Shown here piece by piece: positions 1-11,757 of a stretch of 64,000 nucleotides of DNA. The notes beneath the pieces are model-generated. The model saw only the letters and a list, made by a program, of their open reading frames with translations. It ran no database searches and was not told where the DNA came from. The stretch comes from Prunus persica (lineage: Eukaryota; Streptophyta; Magnoliopsida; Rosales; Rosaceae): contig NC_034015.1 in assembly GCF_000346465.2 (NCBI RefSeq), forward strand, positions 2,090,658 through 2,154,657. Direction: 5' to 3'. Position numbers and translations under genes: made by a program. How positions within the stretch are numbered: position 1 is the first letter of the stretch; the number at the start of each line of letters is the position of its first letter.

Positions 1-703
1 GTTCCTCCAATTGATCCTCCAATCCAGCATATCCTTTTCGAGACAATCGATGATTGTACTCGAGTTTCTCCCTAATCTGTGAATGTTGAGAATGCACAGA
101 CTGAAAATCTTTGGATAGCCTTGAAGCTACAAAGGCATCCCATTGTGCTTTCTCTATGAATTTATATGTTTCAGGGGGTTGGCTTAATTTCTCCCTGTCA
201 TTGGTGTATGGAAGGATATAATGCCTCGTTAGTGTAGACTTGAAATCCTTCCATTTTTTGGCAGCAGAAGATAAAACAGAGGTCTTGCCCCCTTGGCCTA
301 CGACAAAAGCCATGTCAACTGCTTCCCAAATCTGCTCCTTTATATCCTTTGGGATTTGGGACCATTTCTTGTCCACAAGTGGGATCCTGGAGCGTGCCAA
401 GACACCAATATACGACTGCATCTCAATATGTGCTTGGCCAACACCTTTCCCCCTTTTATTGTACTCAACAATTGGCCTCAGTTTCTGAAGCTTTCTCTTC
501 ACAACACGAGGCATTGTGCTCATACCTCGACCAGTCTTTGAATCATCAGAGATTGTTGTCTGGCTGGTTGGTTCTGTCTCAGCAGATGATGAAGCAAACT
601 TCATCTTCTTCGAAGACTTCATCTCCTTCGAAGACTTGTCTTGGGGAGCTACCACTCCAAGCTTCTTGGAGCCAGAATCCTTAGTTTGTTGATGAGAAAC
701 CAT
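1..703 (-). CDS. CACTA-1 Ptta/En/Spm-type transposon protein, first coding exon (partial)
   Basis: The minus-strand frame starts at ATG 703-701 (MVSHQQ...) and shows no stop in the stretches I translated, running off the left edge. It is colinear with exon 1 of the sister gene at 17057-17878. Both share a Lys/Ser-rich N-terminus and a domain with residues such as VVKRKLQKLRPIVEYNKR and KKWKDFKSTLTRHYILPY. This type of domain belongs to plant CACTA proteins (Ptta/En/Spm family), which are thought to bind element DNA. The start is supported by a preceding CAG acceptor and by conservation of the same ATG in the other copy. Whether this copy is intact further on cannot be seen. The plus-strand frames at 240-684 are shadows of it. 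Confidence 0.75.
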   Translation of the reverse strand, partial: MVSHQQTKDSGSKKLGVVAPQDKSSKEMKSSKKMKFASSSAETEPTSQTTISDDSKTGRGMSTMPRVVKRKLQKLRPIVEYNKRGKGVGQAHIEMQSYIGVLARSRIPLVDKKWSQIPKDIKEQIWEAVDMAFVVGQGGKTSVLSSAAKKWKDFKSTLTRHYILPYTNDREKLSQPPETYKFIEKAQWDAFVASRLSKDFQSVHSQHSQIREKLEYNHRLSRKGYAGLEDQLEE

Positions 704-1389
704 TTTAACAGACAAAACTGCAAGTGAAAATATTTCAGGAAAACATTAAGAACACAAACGACGGTATTAAAAAAATACGACGTATGATATGATTTTAGAC
801 GACGCAATGAAATAATCTCAGACGTAATAAATGTTTAAAACCATTATTTATATAACGTCGTGGTAAATATGTTCACACGACGTCAATAGTAATACACCGT
901 CGTGGTAAAACTATTATTTATATAACGTCGTGGTATTTATGTTCATACGACGTCAATAGTAATACACCGTCGTGGTATTAACATTCACACGACGTAAAAC
1001 AATAAGATATTTTTCGTCTATATTAGATACCAACCCTAGTTTCTTTTTCTTTATATTTTATCAAATAAGGGAAAAACAAAAACCATTGTTCAGAGAAATC
1101 AAACCTGCAATTAAACAAGCATATAAAAAAAGACTATTTTATTAAAAACAACTTTGTCAATTTTCAGACGACGCTAGAACAACTGACGAACCGTCGTGGT
1201 CTACCGTCGTCTTATTTAGTTGAGGTAGTTGTCTTCAAAGTTGGAAACTTTCCCTCTTTGTCTGTATATTTTATCAAACTTGGAAAGAAGTAAAATGATT
1301 TTGGCCAGAAAAAAGGTAAAAAGATTTTTCAAACAAAAAACGTATGAGCATGCAAAACAGTAACCAAAATAGTGAAAATGAAAGCTTAC

Positions 1390-1563
1390 CTTTTGCGTGC
1401 AATGAAAGCAAGAGGAAGATGATCGATGTTTAAATTCAGAGACGACGAAGAAGACGAGAGGAAGACGATGAGAAACTCTGACAATGCTCTGACAAGGAAA
1501 AAAGACGAAAAGGTTTCTCTGGGAGATTGAGATTTTTAATCGGGTTTGGAAACAGTGCATGTG
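1390..1563 (-). other. CACTA-1 noncoding leader exon (5' UTR)
   Basis: On the minus strand this segment ends at a good splice donor (CGCAAAAG|GTAAGC) and is strongly conserved in the sister element at 16013-16183, including the donor. It lies about 700 bp upstream of the coding ATG at 703, with intron sequence between. An ATG at 1560 opens a 114-codon frame that continues through the donor. I read the segment as a transcribed leader rather than a gene. Confidence 0.5.
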
Positions 1564-2851
1564 TAAGTCGAAAAGTTGCTTACATATAAAACCATTTCAA
1601 AAAAAAAATACGGCGGTGACATTTAACTACGTCGTTTTTAACTAACACGACGCAATATTTTTAGTTCGACGTGGACTCATTTCATTTAACGTCGTTATAT
1701 TTAATATAACCGACGTGGATTTTAATTTTTAAATTATGAATAGAATTTTTTTTCCCTTGAACTTTCAGTTTATTTTTCAATTACAGTGCGTTATAAATAG
1801 AGTTTTTTTTCCGGAGGAAATTTAAAATGAAGGAAATTAATGTTCTGGAATTTAAATAAAATAAGAATATAAAAACAACGACTGTTTTTGTATTACTGTC
1901 GTCGTTTTTCGTCGTCTTAAGTAAGACTAAGACGACGTAATATATTTGTTTAGGGACGTTGATTTTTGTTTTAAACGTCGTTAGGTATAATATAACCGTC
2001 GTTGGAAATTGTTTCTCTGATTGCAAATTTGCAACGACGTTAGGTATAATATTTTTAGATAAACAAACGCACACACATCATCAACTTCCAAAAAATTGTC
2101 TCTCTGATTTCAAATCTGTGTCATCTGTTAAGATTATGATGTGGAACAGAGTTCCATCTGGTAAGATTTCGTAACCCTTGGGATCTCAGAAAAATCTGAT
2201 TATGTCGGCGGTTTTTTATATAAACCGTCGTGGGTATTTCAATTCTTGTCATTAAGTATATCTACCGACGTAGGATAAGAAAATCAAAGAAAAAAATTGT
2301 TAACAAAAATTCTTATTAAGACGACGGTTTAAATTAAAGGTACGACGTATAAAATGCATAAATACGACGTTAGATTTTATAGTACGATTTAAAGAGAACG
2401 TCGTAGAACTATACAATAATGACGTCGATATATTTATATTTGTCGTCGTTGTAAATTAATTTAATACGGCGATATTTTGTATTTTACAGCCGTGGATTTG
2501 TTTGTAATTAGACAGCGTCTTATACGAAAACCTCGTCGTGTTATTTTATAAGTAAAAACGGCGGCTTTTATTGAAATCGTCGTCTTTACTTTCTACGTCG
2601 GTCGATTCATAACTTCTGCCGTTCTTTGTTCGCTTTGATTTTACACTGCGGAAATCTGTTTCAAATAGACGTCGGTTGTTTAATTAAGTACGTCGTTGTT
2701 TTTGAACAGCCATTTGAATCTCCCTTGTTAGTTGTCTAAGGTGGTATTAAACGACGGTGTTTTTAGAACCGTCGTCGTTTTAAAAACCACGACGGTTTTC
2801 ACTGAGACCGTCGTTGTTTTCTGGTCGTCTTTTTCACTTTTTGTAGTAGTG

Positions 2852-4089
2852 CATGCGCCACATAGCCATATGTGCCTGTAACGGCAGTCCAATTAGCTGA
2901 GTCCAGGTTTAAAAACTTGGCAATGCCAAAGTCAGAAACACAGGCCTCATATTCAGAATCTAGCAAAATGTTGTTGCTTGATATGTCACGATGCACAATT
3001 GGTGGCAAGCAATCGTAGGGCATGTACGACAAGGCATGAGCTACACCTTTCACAATATTCACCCTTTTGCTCCACCCCAACTCTTTAGCTTCATCATCTT
3101 TGCCCAACAATGAGGCCAAGCTTCCTCTTTCAAGATACTCATACACCAAGAATGAGTAGTTGATGTGAATAGAAACCATAAAGCTTCACAATGTTTCGGT
3201 GTCTTATCTCAGACAGTGCCCTTATTTCATTTAACCATTCCTTTTGAAGATTCTAATGGTCGTTCTGTAACATATGGAGTTTCTTCACAGCAACTACATT
3301 GGCAGATGACAAATTTTCTATGTAGACGCTTCCATGTCTCCCCTTCCCAATCCAATGTGTTGAATCAAAATCTTCTGTTGCCTTTATGATTTCCCATTAA
3401 AATTTAGTACTGAAAAGGAAATTTCTTCATGCTTGTGGTTTTCGTCTTTATCCTTACGCTTCTTCCTTCTTTGCACTATAAAGACAACTGTAAAGAAATC
3501 AAATAGAAGTACAAATGCTAGAAGGGAGAATGTGATTCCAAATACCCGTTTTCGGTGCTGTTTTGAGCCATGTTCATTGCAGGGTGGCAGCAGAGCTCCA
3601 ACTTTGCCCCACAATCCTTTTTTCCCTTTTAATGCTTCTGGCGGAGCTTCTCTAAATGCACTGCTGTTGGGAAGGGGACCTTCCAATTGATTGTAGGATA
3701 TGTCAACTTACAACAAGCCGCGCATGTCTTGGAAATTTGTTGGTATGAAACCCGAAAGATTGTTGTGGGAAAATTGAATGTCAACAAACTCTGCATGCTT
3801 CTAATTTCCGATGGTATCATACCTTCAAGTGAGTTATGACTTAAATCGAGGTCGGTCAATTGAACTAACTTCTGCAACTCCAATGGAATTGCTTGAACCA
3901 ACTTCTTGTTGCTCAAATTCAAGTAGTGTAATCTGAACAAGTCTCCTACAATGCTTGGAATTGACTCATTCAATTTGTTTGTTGACAAGTCAATATATTC
4001 AAGATCAAGCAATGATCCGAATTCTGAGGGTATACGACCCGAAAGTTGATTTCCATTCAACACCAGCTTCACCAAAGAAGATAGTCTCC
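2852..4089 (-). pseudogene. LRR receptor-like kinase (MIK2-like) pseudogene, 3' part: last LRRs, TM, kinase N-half
   Basis: Read on the minus strand from 4089, this holds several LRRs of the LxxLxLxxNxLxGxIP type (GNQLSGRIPSEFGSLLDLEY and following repeats). A disordered linker, a hydrophobic membrane span near 3500-3560 (GITFSLLAFVLLFDFFTVV) and a basic stop-transfer stretch come next. The kinase domain shows a Gly-loop relic, a VAVKK-like lysine region, HRDISSNN (catalytic loop) and SDFGIAK. The frame changes several times (pieces near 3629-4089, 3384-3686 and 2852-3179), so the gene is dead. It stops in the activation loop after GTYGYVA, exactly where CACTA-1 begins at 2851. The upstream LRR part is at 12447-13567, beyond CACTA-2. 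The family acts as plasma-membrane receptors in development or immunity; MIK2-like is by resemblance only. Confidence 0.85.
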
Positions 4090-4748
4090 CACTACTACAT
4101 TTTACTATTTGCGCGACGACAATAAATTCGTCGTGCAAGAAACACTTGAGCGACGGAAAAAATTCTTTGTCGCGCAAACTATCCAAAACTTGCGCAACCA
4201 AAAAATTCGTCGCACAAGAAAACTTAGCACAACTAAAAACACTGTCATCACGCAAAGTGAGGAAGAAACACGCCTGTTTTTTTTTTGCTGCCAAACACTT
4301 GCGCGACAACAAATATTGTCGTGAAAGAAACTCTAGCGCGACGATGATCCCTATCGTTGTGTAAAGTTAGACAAAAACCCGCCGGTTATTTTATTTCGCG
4401 CCAAACACTTGCGCGACGACGATTGTCCTTACAAAAGACTACTTAGCGCGACGACAAACGTTATCGTCGCGTAAGAAAAGCGTGGGATATTTTTAATTGG
4501 CACCAAAAACTTATGCGATGGAAATTGATGTCGTCGCGTAAAGTTTGATGTCGGCATGTTCATGCGCGATGAAAATTGTCTTTTGCGTTATGAAAGTTTG
4601 AGCGACGAAAACTATTTTTCGTCACACAAAAGTGGTGTCGACACGTACTTGCGCGACAAAATGGACCACTTGTGCGAAATTAGGTTTTGGACCAATATTT
4701 TATAGTTGAATTTGTTATTTATTTAACATTAATTTGATATCTTTGCAG

Positions 4749-5500
4749 CCAAGAAGAACATCCAGAGGCCGTGTTGGCAGTTGAAGACGGCGAAGGTCAC
4801 CTAGGTGACCAACAGTCATATCAACATCGGATACAACGAGCGGCATCAGGCTGCACCGATGGCGGAATTGCATAGCTCATTGGCCCACGACATTAGTCAC
4901 ATCGTTCGGACCCATTGCCCAATGCAATGAAAGTCTTGGAAGGTCATGCCTGACGAGATCAAGACGAAGGTGTGTGAACAATTGTCGGTATGTATCCTAC
5001 TTTTTAATTGTTGTTCGTTCAAACTTTATATATTTCTATTACTTAATGAATCTAATTAATTTATTGCGGACTAACTACAATTTAGAGGACCTCGACTACG
5101 AGTCGTTGACGTACGTCAACAGACTATTTGTTGAGAGGTACAAGCAGTGGAAGAGCGACTTGCACCATCATTTTTAGGCATTTGATGATCCGCAGGTCGC
5201 TCTTCAGGAGTGTTGCCCCAAGGAGCTTGAGGGGCAGGAGGATAGTTGGGCATGGCTCTGCGCTCATTTTCAGGCGCCCGATTATGTGGTATTTTTTTAT
5301 ATTAAGTTCAAAATTATTACATGTTTCTTATTAACATTTATTTAATTTTTTATATTTCATTTCAATTTTAACTAATACGTTTATTTTTTGTATAACAGAA
5401 TAAGGCCAAAGTCAATAAGGGCAATAGGAACAAGAAGACTCTTCTTCATCATTCAAATTCCAGGCCCTTCTCATATAGGATGGATGCACGACAGCGGGTA
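4749..5500 (+). pseudogene. Ptta/En/Spm plant transposase remnant, N-terminal exons
   Basis: This is a plus-strand gene in pieces. An exon near 4749-4988 reads as GYNERHQAAPMAELHSSLAH and HCPMQWKSWKVMPDEIKTKV, followed by a GTATGT donor. An exon near 5086-5287 reads as LEDLDYESLTYVNRLFVERY then KQWKSDLHHHF. A further exon near 5400-5500 contains RPFSYRMDAR. The pattern is that of the plant transposase (Ptta/En/Spm) family found in non-TNP2 CACTA genes. An in-frame TAG at 5175-5177 breaks exon 2; a GAG in related proteins would explain it. The Copia element then interrupts the gene at 5569, just inside the next exon. The rest of the gene is at 11148-11757. Confidence 0.75.
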
Positions 5501-5568
5501 ATAATAAACTAGTTTATATTCAACATTTTTTTCGTACTAACATTTTTCTTCTCTTGTTCAATTCAGGG

Positions 5569-6581
5569 TGAGAATACCTATAGGATATCTATATATGCCT
5601 GGAGAAGGTTAAACAAGCTAATTCGAATTTTTTGCAATAAATAATGATCAACCTTTGAAGCAGGATTGATATTAGTTATCAATCCTGGGATGTGCAAAGC
5701 TTAAAATAAAAGAACACGCAGAGAATTATTTTACGTGGTAAAACCCCTTCTCTGGGGAAAATCCACGGGACTCCTCAGTCTAACTCAAATCCACTATAGA
5801 ACAATGATTACAAGAAGTACTCACACACTTATCCTAGACTCATTCTAGATAATGTTTATCGACTTCTTCGTAACTCAACTTCTGTCACAGGATGATCTTC
5901 GACACTCCTTATGTTGAACGCAATAATAGCCACGATTGCTTCAAGCTCGCCGGAGGAAAACCGCCACCACGGTCTTGGTGCACTCAACCGTATGAGTCAC
6001 CGACACGCATATGAATGCAATATGAATGATTAAAGTGTTTGATAAATCATCAAGTAAACATGGAACACTTGATGATTTATCTCAAATATGTGCACAACAG
6101 CTTTTGCTTAAGAATTCTATATGCTCAACCCAATATCAGAAACTGTCAAAAACCAAAGAGATGCAAGCTGCTTTTATTCAAAGCTTCCTATACCCAGTCA
6201 GATGGCCGCACACGAGTACCAAACCCACTTCAATTATAACTATGAACTTTTAGCTTAATTTGGACTCTTATGAAGACCACAATTGGTTTTCCAACATGAA
6301 TATTAGTTCAATATGGATTCTTATTGAAAAACGCCAACCAATCAATTTTTAATAGAAAAACAATATCTATTAAAACAAAAAACTCAAACTAGGAATCCTA
6401 TAATGAATGCATGATTATGTCATGATTTACCTGAAATTAAGTTTCTCATATCGGTCAAGTCAAGCCTCGGATGTATGGGGTTGAATGAGTTGTGCCAAAA
6501 CGTCCAGTAACAATTCTTCACACACTAATTTTTAACCTATGCTAGAGTCTAGGAAATGACAACACTATTTTCATACTAACA
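5569..6581 (-). repeat. 3' LTR of the Copia element
   Basis: This 1013-bp terminal repeat is colinear with 10135-11147 and has TG...CA ends on the minus strand. It is preceded on the plus strand by target duplication CAGGG. Short plus-strand frames at 6026-6253 recur at 10581-10819 only because the LTR is duplicated; they are not genes. Confidence 0.93.
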
Positions 6582-8228
6582 ATCTCCCCCTTTGGCATTT
6601 TCTAGACAAAACACCTATTACAACTCAAAAGAAATTGCATGGGATTAAACAAATGAAATCCTACTCTAAATTAGAAGCTCTGAATCCCTGCACATTAGGA
6701 AACAACAAAATCAGTGAAGCATGTGGGAGAAGAAATGTAATCCAAAGCAAAATTACAACACAACTCCCCCTTAATTCCACAACACAATTTCTCCCCCTTT
6801 TTATCATAATTTCACACGGTCATCTCTCTCCTTTTTTGTCAGGAAATCCAAAGGGTAAGGAAAGAACATAAAAGAGCTAATATAAAGGTATAAAGAAATC
6901 ACCAAATGAATGCACAAGAAATAGCAAGATGTCCAAAGCCAAAAAAGAAAGGGATAACAGTAGCATGCATTAAGATATGAGAAAAAAATTATCACAAAAA
7001 AAAAAAAAAACCAAACATATGAGGGATGAACACTGTGTTTGAAAAACAAAAGAAGTTTCGAATTTTTCTTTTTGTTTTTTTTGTTTTTGTTTTTTTAATA
7101 AAGAAAAGATAAAGCTACAAACAAATCTAAACAATTAAAAAAAACGTAAACAGCACCTAGAAAAGATAACAACACCACAAAGACATAGAATCACCAAATA
7201 CTATGCTTAATGAGAACCCAAGACTCCTCCTTCATTCAAGCCCAAAAAAAAATCTGGAGTACATGCCAACACCATGCATAAGGATAGACAAGCAAGACCA
7301 ATACCAACATCTCTCTAGAAGCATTTGAAGCAAAGTCTTTCAGGATCTAGGGCACATCAAATCACAAAGGTTTAATCAAACACAAGGATTATAAAATGAA
7401 GAATCAAAAATATTTGTAAGAAATAAAGTCCATCAAATGAGTAAATATTAAATCCCAATCTCGTGTTATGTGACTAAACTTGCTTAATAATAAAGAAAAA
7501 ATCCAACCAAAAGCAAGCCAAGAACATAGAATAAACACATACAAAATGCATACATAGGGCACCAATTTTTTTTTTTTTTTTTCAATGCTAACTTTATTAA
7601 GCTTTCTACAAGACCCATGTAACGGATGTTAAATCAATGTGCTCAAGTCAGTTGACTTTAAGACAATGAGTGTTAAAGCACCCCTAGGATGTACTAACCC
7701 GAGTCATGTAGGCTACAAAGAAGAACAATGTGTACAAGATCAAAGTTTTTTGACGCGAACCTCGACGTTGGTTAGACAAGAGGCCCGGTTACTTTGCCAA
7801 GATCAAGCACTTATTGTACTTTACTTTTAAATGAAGAGATACTATAAATTTGAGAGCTCAGTAGCAAAAAGTATAATGCAAATCTAGTATCAAGACAAGG
7901 GCAAGGAGAGGATCCATTCAAAATTATTAAGCAAGATTTGAGTGTATGTGCTATATGTGAGGCATGTGATTTAATAAAAAGAGCATTTAATTGACTTTAT
8001 AAAAAAACAAAAACAGTTGATAACCATTCACAAAAACCCAACATTAATCTGCCCAAAGTGATCCAACGCCAAAAAATCCAATCTAAGATCAACAAAAACT
8101 TCCAGACGTCAGTAGGATTGATATTGCTTATCAATCCCTGCATGTGCTGAACAAAATACTTAGAATTTAATCCAAATTCAAAAACAGAGAAGATAATAGC
8201 TGGAGTCTTTTGGCATGCATACAAACAA
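6582..8228 (-). other. Copia interior without coding potential, where pol should be
   Basis: This 1.65 kb lies between the end of gag and the 3' LTR and has no recognisable pol motifs. It contains the polypurine tract at 6582-6593 and two more C5 tracts on the plus strand (near 6769 and 6796). It also has long A/T runs (6987-7010, 7070-7100, 7565-7585). A segment near 8110-8165 resembles LTR positions 5660-5710 (GGATTGATATT..TTATCAATCC), suggesting a recombination joint or a relic of another LTR. Confidence 0.6.
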
Positions 8229-10079
8229 TTATTCAAAAGAACAAATGCCTAAAGACTTTCTAAGAGTGCCAAATCGAAGATTATCCATAGATTTTGCAAC
8301 AAGACATTTAAGATCCAAATTTTCAAAAGCAACGGGTTTATGCACAACATTAGTAGAAGCTAACATACAATTATGATTTTCCTTTTTCCTCCAAACTAAC
8401 TTTGTCTTAGTTGATGGCAAACAATGAAAAGAAGATAGTTTGGATAAGCGGTTTACCTCTTTCATAAGATTTGAAATCTTATGTTGGATGCTTACTTTTC
8501 CACCCATGCCATGAGAATTTGAATGAACAAATTCATTTCGAAGCTTATTGCATCTTGGTCTTATGTGCCCACGAGTTCCGCAAAAGTGACAAATTGGAAT
8601 AAATTTTTTGACTTCATGAGCGGCAGAAGGTTCAATAGGTGAAGTAGATTTGACAAACTTTGTTTTAGACACAGCGGAAGACTTATTAGTTGGTTGAAAT
8701 CCCAAGCCTCGTTTGTCACCATCTCTTCGTCCCATGCTAATCATCTTGTCAATTTTATATGCACCAATGGTTAAAGAAACAATCCTTTCCTTTGAATTTT
8801 TAAGTTCAAGTTCAAGGGCTTTGTTGTCAGAAGTTAGAGAAGCAATTAATTTATTCTGATCAGTCAATTTTTTCTGCAAAAACATCAATTTTTCGTTCAT
8901 ACCTGCACTTACCTTTACGGAATCTGCATCAGGGGATTGAAACTCGTTTGCAATCCTGCAATTTTCCAGCTTCAGCACAGCAACTTCTTTACAATCATCA
9001 TCCTCATGTGATTCATCCAAGCTAACTGTGGTTATGAGTGCAACCGTCTTTTCATCATTCTCGCATTCCGATTCACTATCACTCCAAGTAGTATGCATTG
9101 CCTTATTCTTGCCATCCTTTTGTTTCTTTAAGGTGTTGGCACATTCCGAAGATATGTGTCCATAGCCTTCACATTCGAAACATTGGACCTTTTCTCTTGG
9201 ATTCTTTCGTTCATTTGACCTGCGAAATTTAGACCCACCATCAGTATAGTTAACAAACCTATTTTTAGAATTTAGACCTTTTGAATCTCGACTCCTTGGA
9301 TCCTGATTCTTGAGAAAGTTTATGAATCATCTTGTGAGAGTCATTAATTCCTCATCACTGCAATCTTCATTTGAATGCCCATCATCTTCTTCATTCACAA
9401 CCTTGAAAGCAACATTTTTGCTCTTTTTAGGAGCTAGATGTTTCATCTCATAGGTTTGTATGGACCCTATGAGTTCTTGAACTTTCAAGGTGTTCAAGTC
9501 GCGGATCTCTTCAATAGCCGTGATCTTTGGTTGAAATCGTTGAGGCAAGGATCTCAAAATCTTTTTCACAACCCTGTCTTCTGGAATTTTTTCACCTAAA
9601 CTTGAACAAGCATTCACAATTACACACAGTTTAGCATAAAATTCGGAAAAAGTTTCATTCTCATCCATCATGAGTGTCTCAAACTGTAAAGTATGCATTT
9701 GAAGCTTGGCTCCCTTGACAGTATCTGTTCCTTCATGAGTAACCTGCAAAATATCCCAAGCTTCCTTAGAAGTATCACAACTAGATATATATTCAAATTG
9801 ATCTGAAGAGACAGCAGTAAATAAAGCATTTAACCCCTTTTGATTATTAGTGCTGTGTGTGACTTCTGCAGTGTTCCACTCTTCTCTAGCTTTGAGGATT
9901 GTGGTTTCTTCATCTCCTTTTCCGATCTTCTTTGTGGGTTTAGGAAATCCATGAACCACTGTACTCCATACACGTTCATCTAAGGACCAAAGAAACGACT
10001 TCATTTTGGCCTTCCAAGCGCCATAGTTGTTGCCATCAAAATATGGTGGATGTGCAATTGAGCCCGATGCACGATCCAT
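8229..10079 (-). pseudogene. Copia gag (DUF4219/UBN2, zinc knuckles), one premature stop
   Basis: ATG is at 10079 on the minus strand (MDRASG...). The N-terminus has the DUF4219-like motif YFDGNNYGAWKAKMKSFL, followed by a UBN2-type gag core (LNALFTAVSSDQFEYISSC, SLPQRFQPKITAIEEI). After an in-frame TGA at 9327-9329 the same frame continues to 8229. It includes one CCHC zinc knuckle (CFECEGYGHISSEC, about 9130-9175) and a second (CHFCGTRGHIRPRC, near 8550-8590). The TGA is flanked by normal gag codons, so a CGA-to-TGA transition is the simplest cause. The frame ends where the gag-pre-integrase region would start. Gag packages the RNA, and the missing enzymes would have to come from another copy. 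Confidence 0.85.
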
Positions 10080-10134
10080 CCTAAGGTATATTAGATCTTA
10101 CTGAGTATGTCCAGCAACCTGCTCTGATGCCAAT

Positions 10135-11147
10135 TGAGAATACCTATAGGATATCTATATATGCCTGGAGAAGGTTAAACAAGCTAATTCGAATTTTTTG
10201 CAATAAATAATGATCAACCTTTGAAGCAAGATTGATATTCGTTATCAGTCCTGAGATGTGCAAAGCTTAAAATAAAAGAACACGCAGAGAATTATTTTAC
10301 GTGGTAAAACCCCACCTCTGGGAAAAATTCACGGGACTCCTCAGTCCAACTCAAATCCACTATAGAACGATGATTACAAGAAGTACTCACACACTTATCC
10401 TAGACTCATTCTAGATAATGTTTACCGACTTCTTCGTAACTCAACTTCTGTCACGGGATGATCTTCGACACTCCTTATGTTGAACACAATACTAGCCACG
10501 ATTGCTTCAAACTCGCCGGAGGAAAATCGCCACCACGGTCTTGGTGCACTCAACCGTATGAGTCACCGACACGCATATGAATGCAATATGAATGGTTAAA
10601 GTGTTTGATAAATCATCAAGTAAACATGGAACACTTGATGATTTATCTCAAATATGTGCACAACAGCTTTTGCTTAAGAATTCTATATGCTCAACCCAAT
10701 ATCAGAAACTGTCAAAAACCAAAGAGATGCAAGCTGCTTTTATTCAAAGCTTCCTATACCCAGTCAGATGGCCGCACACGAGTACCAAACCCACTTCAAT
10801 TATAACTATGAACTTTTAGCTTAATTTGGACTCTTATGAAGACCACAATTGGTTTTCCAACATGAATATTAGTTCAATATGGATTCTTATTGAAAAACGC
10901 TAACCAATCAATTTTTAATAGAAAAACAATATCTATTAAAACAAAAAACTCAAACTAGGAATCCTATAATGAATGCATGATTATGTCATGATTTACCTGA
11001 AATTAAGTTTCTCATATCGGTCAAGTCAAGCCTCGGATGTATGGGGATGAATGAGTTGTGCCAAAACGTCCATTAACAATTCTTCACACACTAATTTTCA
11101 ACCTATGCTAGAGTCTAGAAAATGACAACACTATTTTCATACTAACA
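10135..11147 (-). repeat. 5' LTR of the Copia element
   Basis: This matches 5569-6581 over its full 1013 bp with roughly 22 differences counted by eye. It is followed on the plus strand by the target duplication CAGGG (11148-11152). The primer-binding site lies immediately inside, at 10119-10134. Confidence 0.93.
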
Positions 11148-11757
11148 CAGGGGGGTCCAAATTCTCGGAGATCGACCTCTTTGGCGACATTTATGTTCGA
11201 CCTGGGAATAAGTTGGCCGAGTCCCTTCATGTAAGTATTCATTTAATTTTAATTATTATTATATGAGTGTTTTAATTAATATTTTATGTTATGTTAAACA
11301 AATGACGATGGTGGAGAGGAGCCAATTGGTTCTTCAGGAGTTCGCCTCCCAACTTCCTCCCGATACTCTGTTCGAGTCTGTAGATCCTCCACATGATGCT
11401 GGGTTTCATATCTTGACGGAGACGTTGGATCAGACTCTCGGGAGGAGGCCGGGAACATATTGTCGAGGGATGGGGAATGCTCGGCAGCGGGAACTTAGAC
11501 CTTGTGCATCATTGCAGTCAAACGAGGTGACTGCTTTGACAGCGACGGTGGCCGAGCTTAAGGGTCAGATGTCTGTGCATCTAGAGTCCCTCGCTCAATC
11601 TGGCATTCCAATCCTGCATTTTGGTTCCTCATCGACCTCCCAGCCCCTCCAACCCAAGCATGGCCACCAGACCTCTGCCCTTGTCGACAATGTTCAAACC
11701 TCCGAGCCGCATTTGCCATACGACCAAGTAGATTTTGGAACATTGTTTGATTAGTTT
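11148..11757 (+). pseudogene. Ptta/En/Spm plant transposase remnant, C-terminal exons
   Basis: This continues the gene of 4749-5500 beyond the Copia insertion. An exon at about 11153-11230 (SKFSEIDLFGDIYVRPGNKL, then a GTAAGT donor) is followed by an exon from about 11285 to the stop at 11755-11757. The latter contains VERSQLVLQEFASQLPPDTL and LTETLDQTLGRRPGTYCRGM, typical of this family. The expected acceptor before the last exon reads CAA instead of CAG, which may block splicing. With the TAG at 5175 and the retroelement, the gene is inactive. Confidence 0.72.

Larger units (their letters stand above)
1..2851 (-). mobile_element. CACTA-1: 5' part of a CACTA (En/Spm) DNA transposon, runs off left edge
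   Basis: The element reads leftward. Its 5' terminus is at 2851, where the minus strand begins CACTACTACAAAAAGTG, the same end as the complete element at 14223-27605. The first few hundred bases match that element with only scattered changes. The region is packed with ACGTCG/CGACGG motifs, the presumed subterminal transposase-binding repeats. It holds a conserved leader exon and the first coding exon of a Ptta/En/Spm-type gene. Its other end lies outside the window, so the target duplication cannot be checked; bases 2852-2854 (CAT) are the predicted copy on this side. It lacks the proteasome fragment found in the sister copy. It is inserted into the kinase domain of an LRR receptor-kinase gene. 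Confidence 0.9.
5569..11147 (-). mobile_element. Copia-type LTR retrotransposon, gag only (non-autonomous), inside CACTA-2
   Basis: Two direct repeats of 1013 bp (5569-6581 and 10135-11147) flank a 3.55-kb interior. The target duplication is CAGGG (5564-5568 and 11148-11152). On the minus strand the LTR runs TGTTAGTATG...TTCTCA. The primer-binding site just inside the 5' LTR (minus strand from 10134) reads TTGGCATCAGAGCAGG, similar to the TGGTATCAGAGC initiator-Met site of plant Copia elements. A polypurine tract (AAAGGGGGAGAT on the minus strand) abuts the 3' LTR at 6582. Gag is present, but protease, integrase, reverse transcriptase and RNase H are absent. By eye the LTRs differ at about 22 positions (roughly 98% identical), so the insertion is fairly recent. 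Confidence 0.92.

Noticed and set aside
240..684. Three overlapping plus-strand frames
   Set aside because: They are antisense shadows of the CACTA-1 coding exon, which is homologous to 17057-17878.
1781..2174. Short frames on both strands
   Set aside because: They lie in the subterminal repeat array and are not conserved as protein in CACTA-3.
6026..6253. 75-codon frame repeated at 10592-10819
   Set aside because: It is present twice only because it lies in the LTR; there is no protein family or codon signal.
10119..10134. Possible tRNA gene fragment
   Set aside because: It is only the retrotransposon primer-binding site, complementary to a tRNA 3' end; no cloverleaf can be formed.
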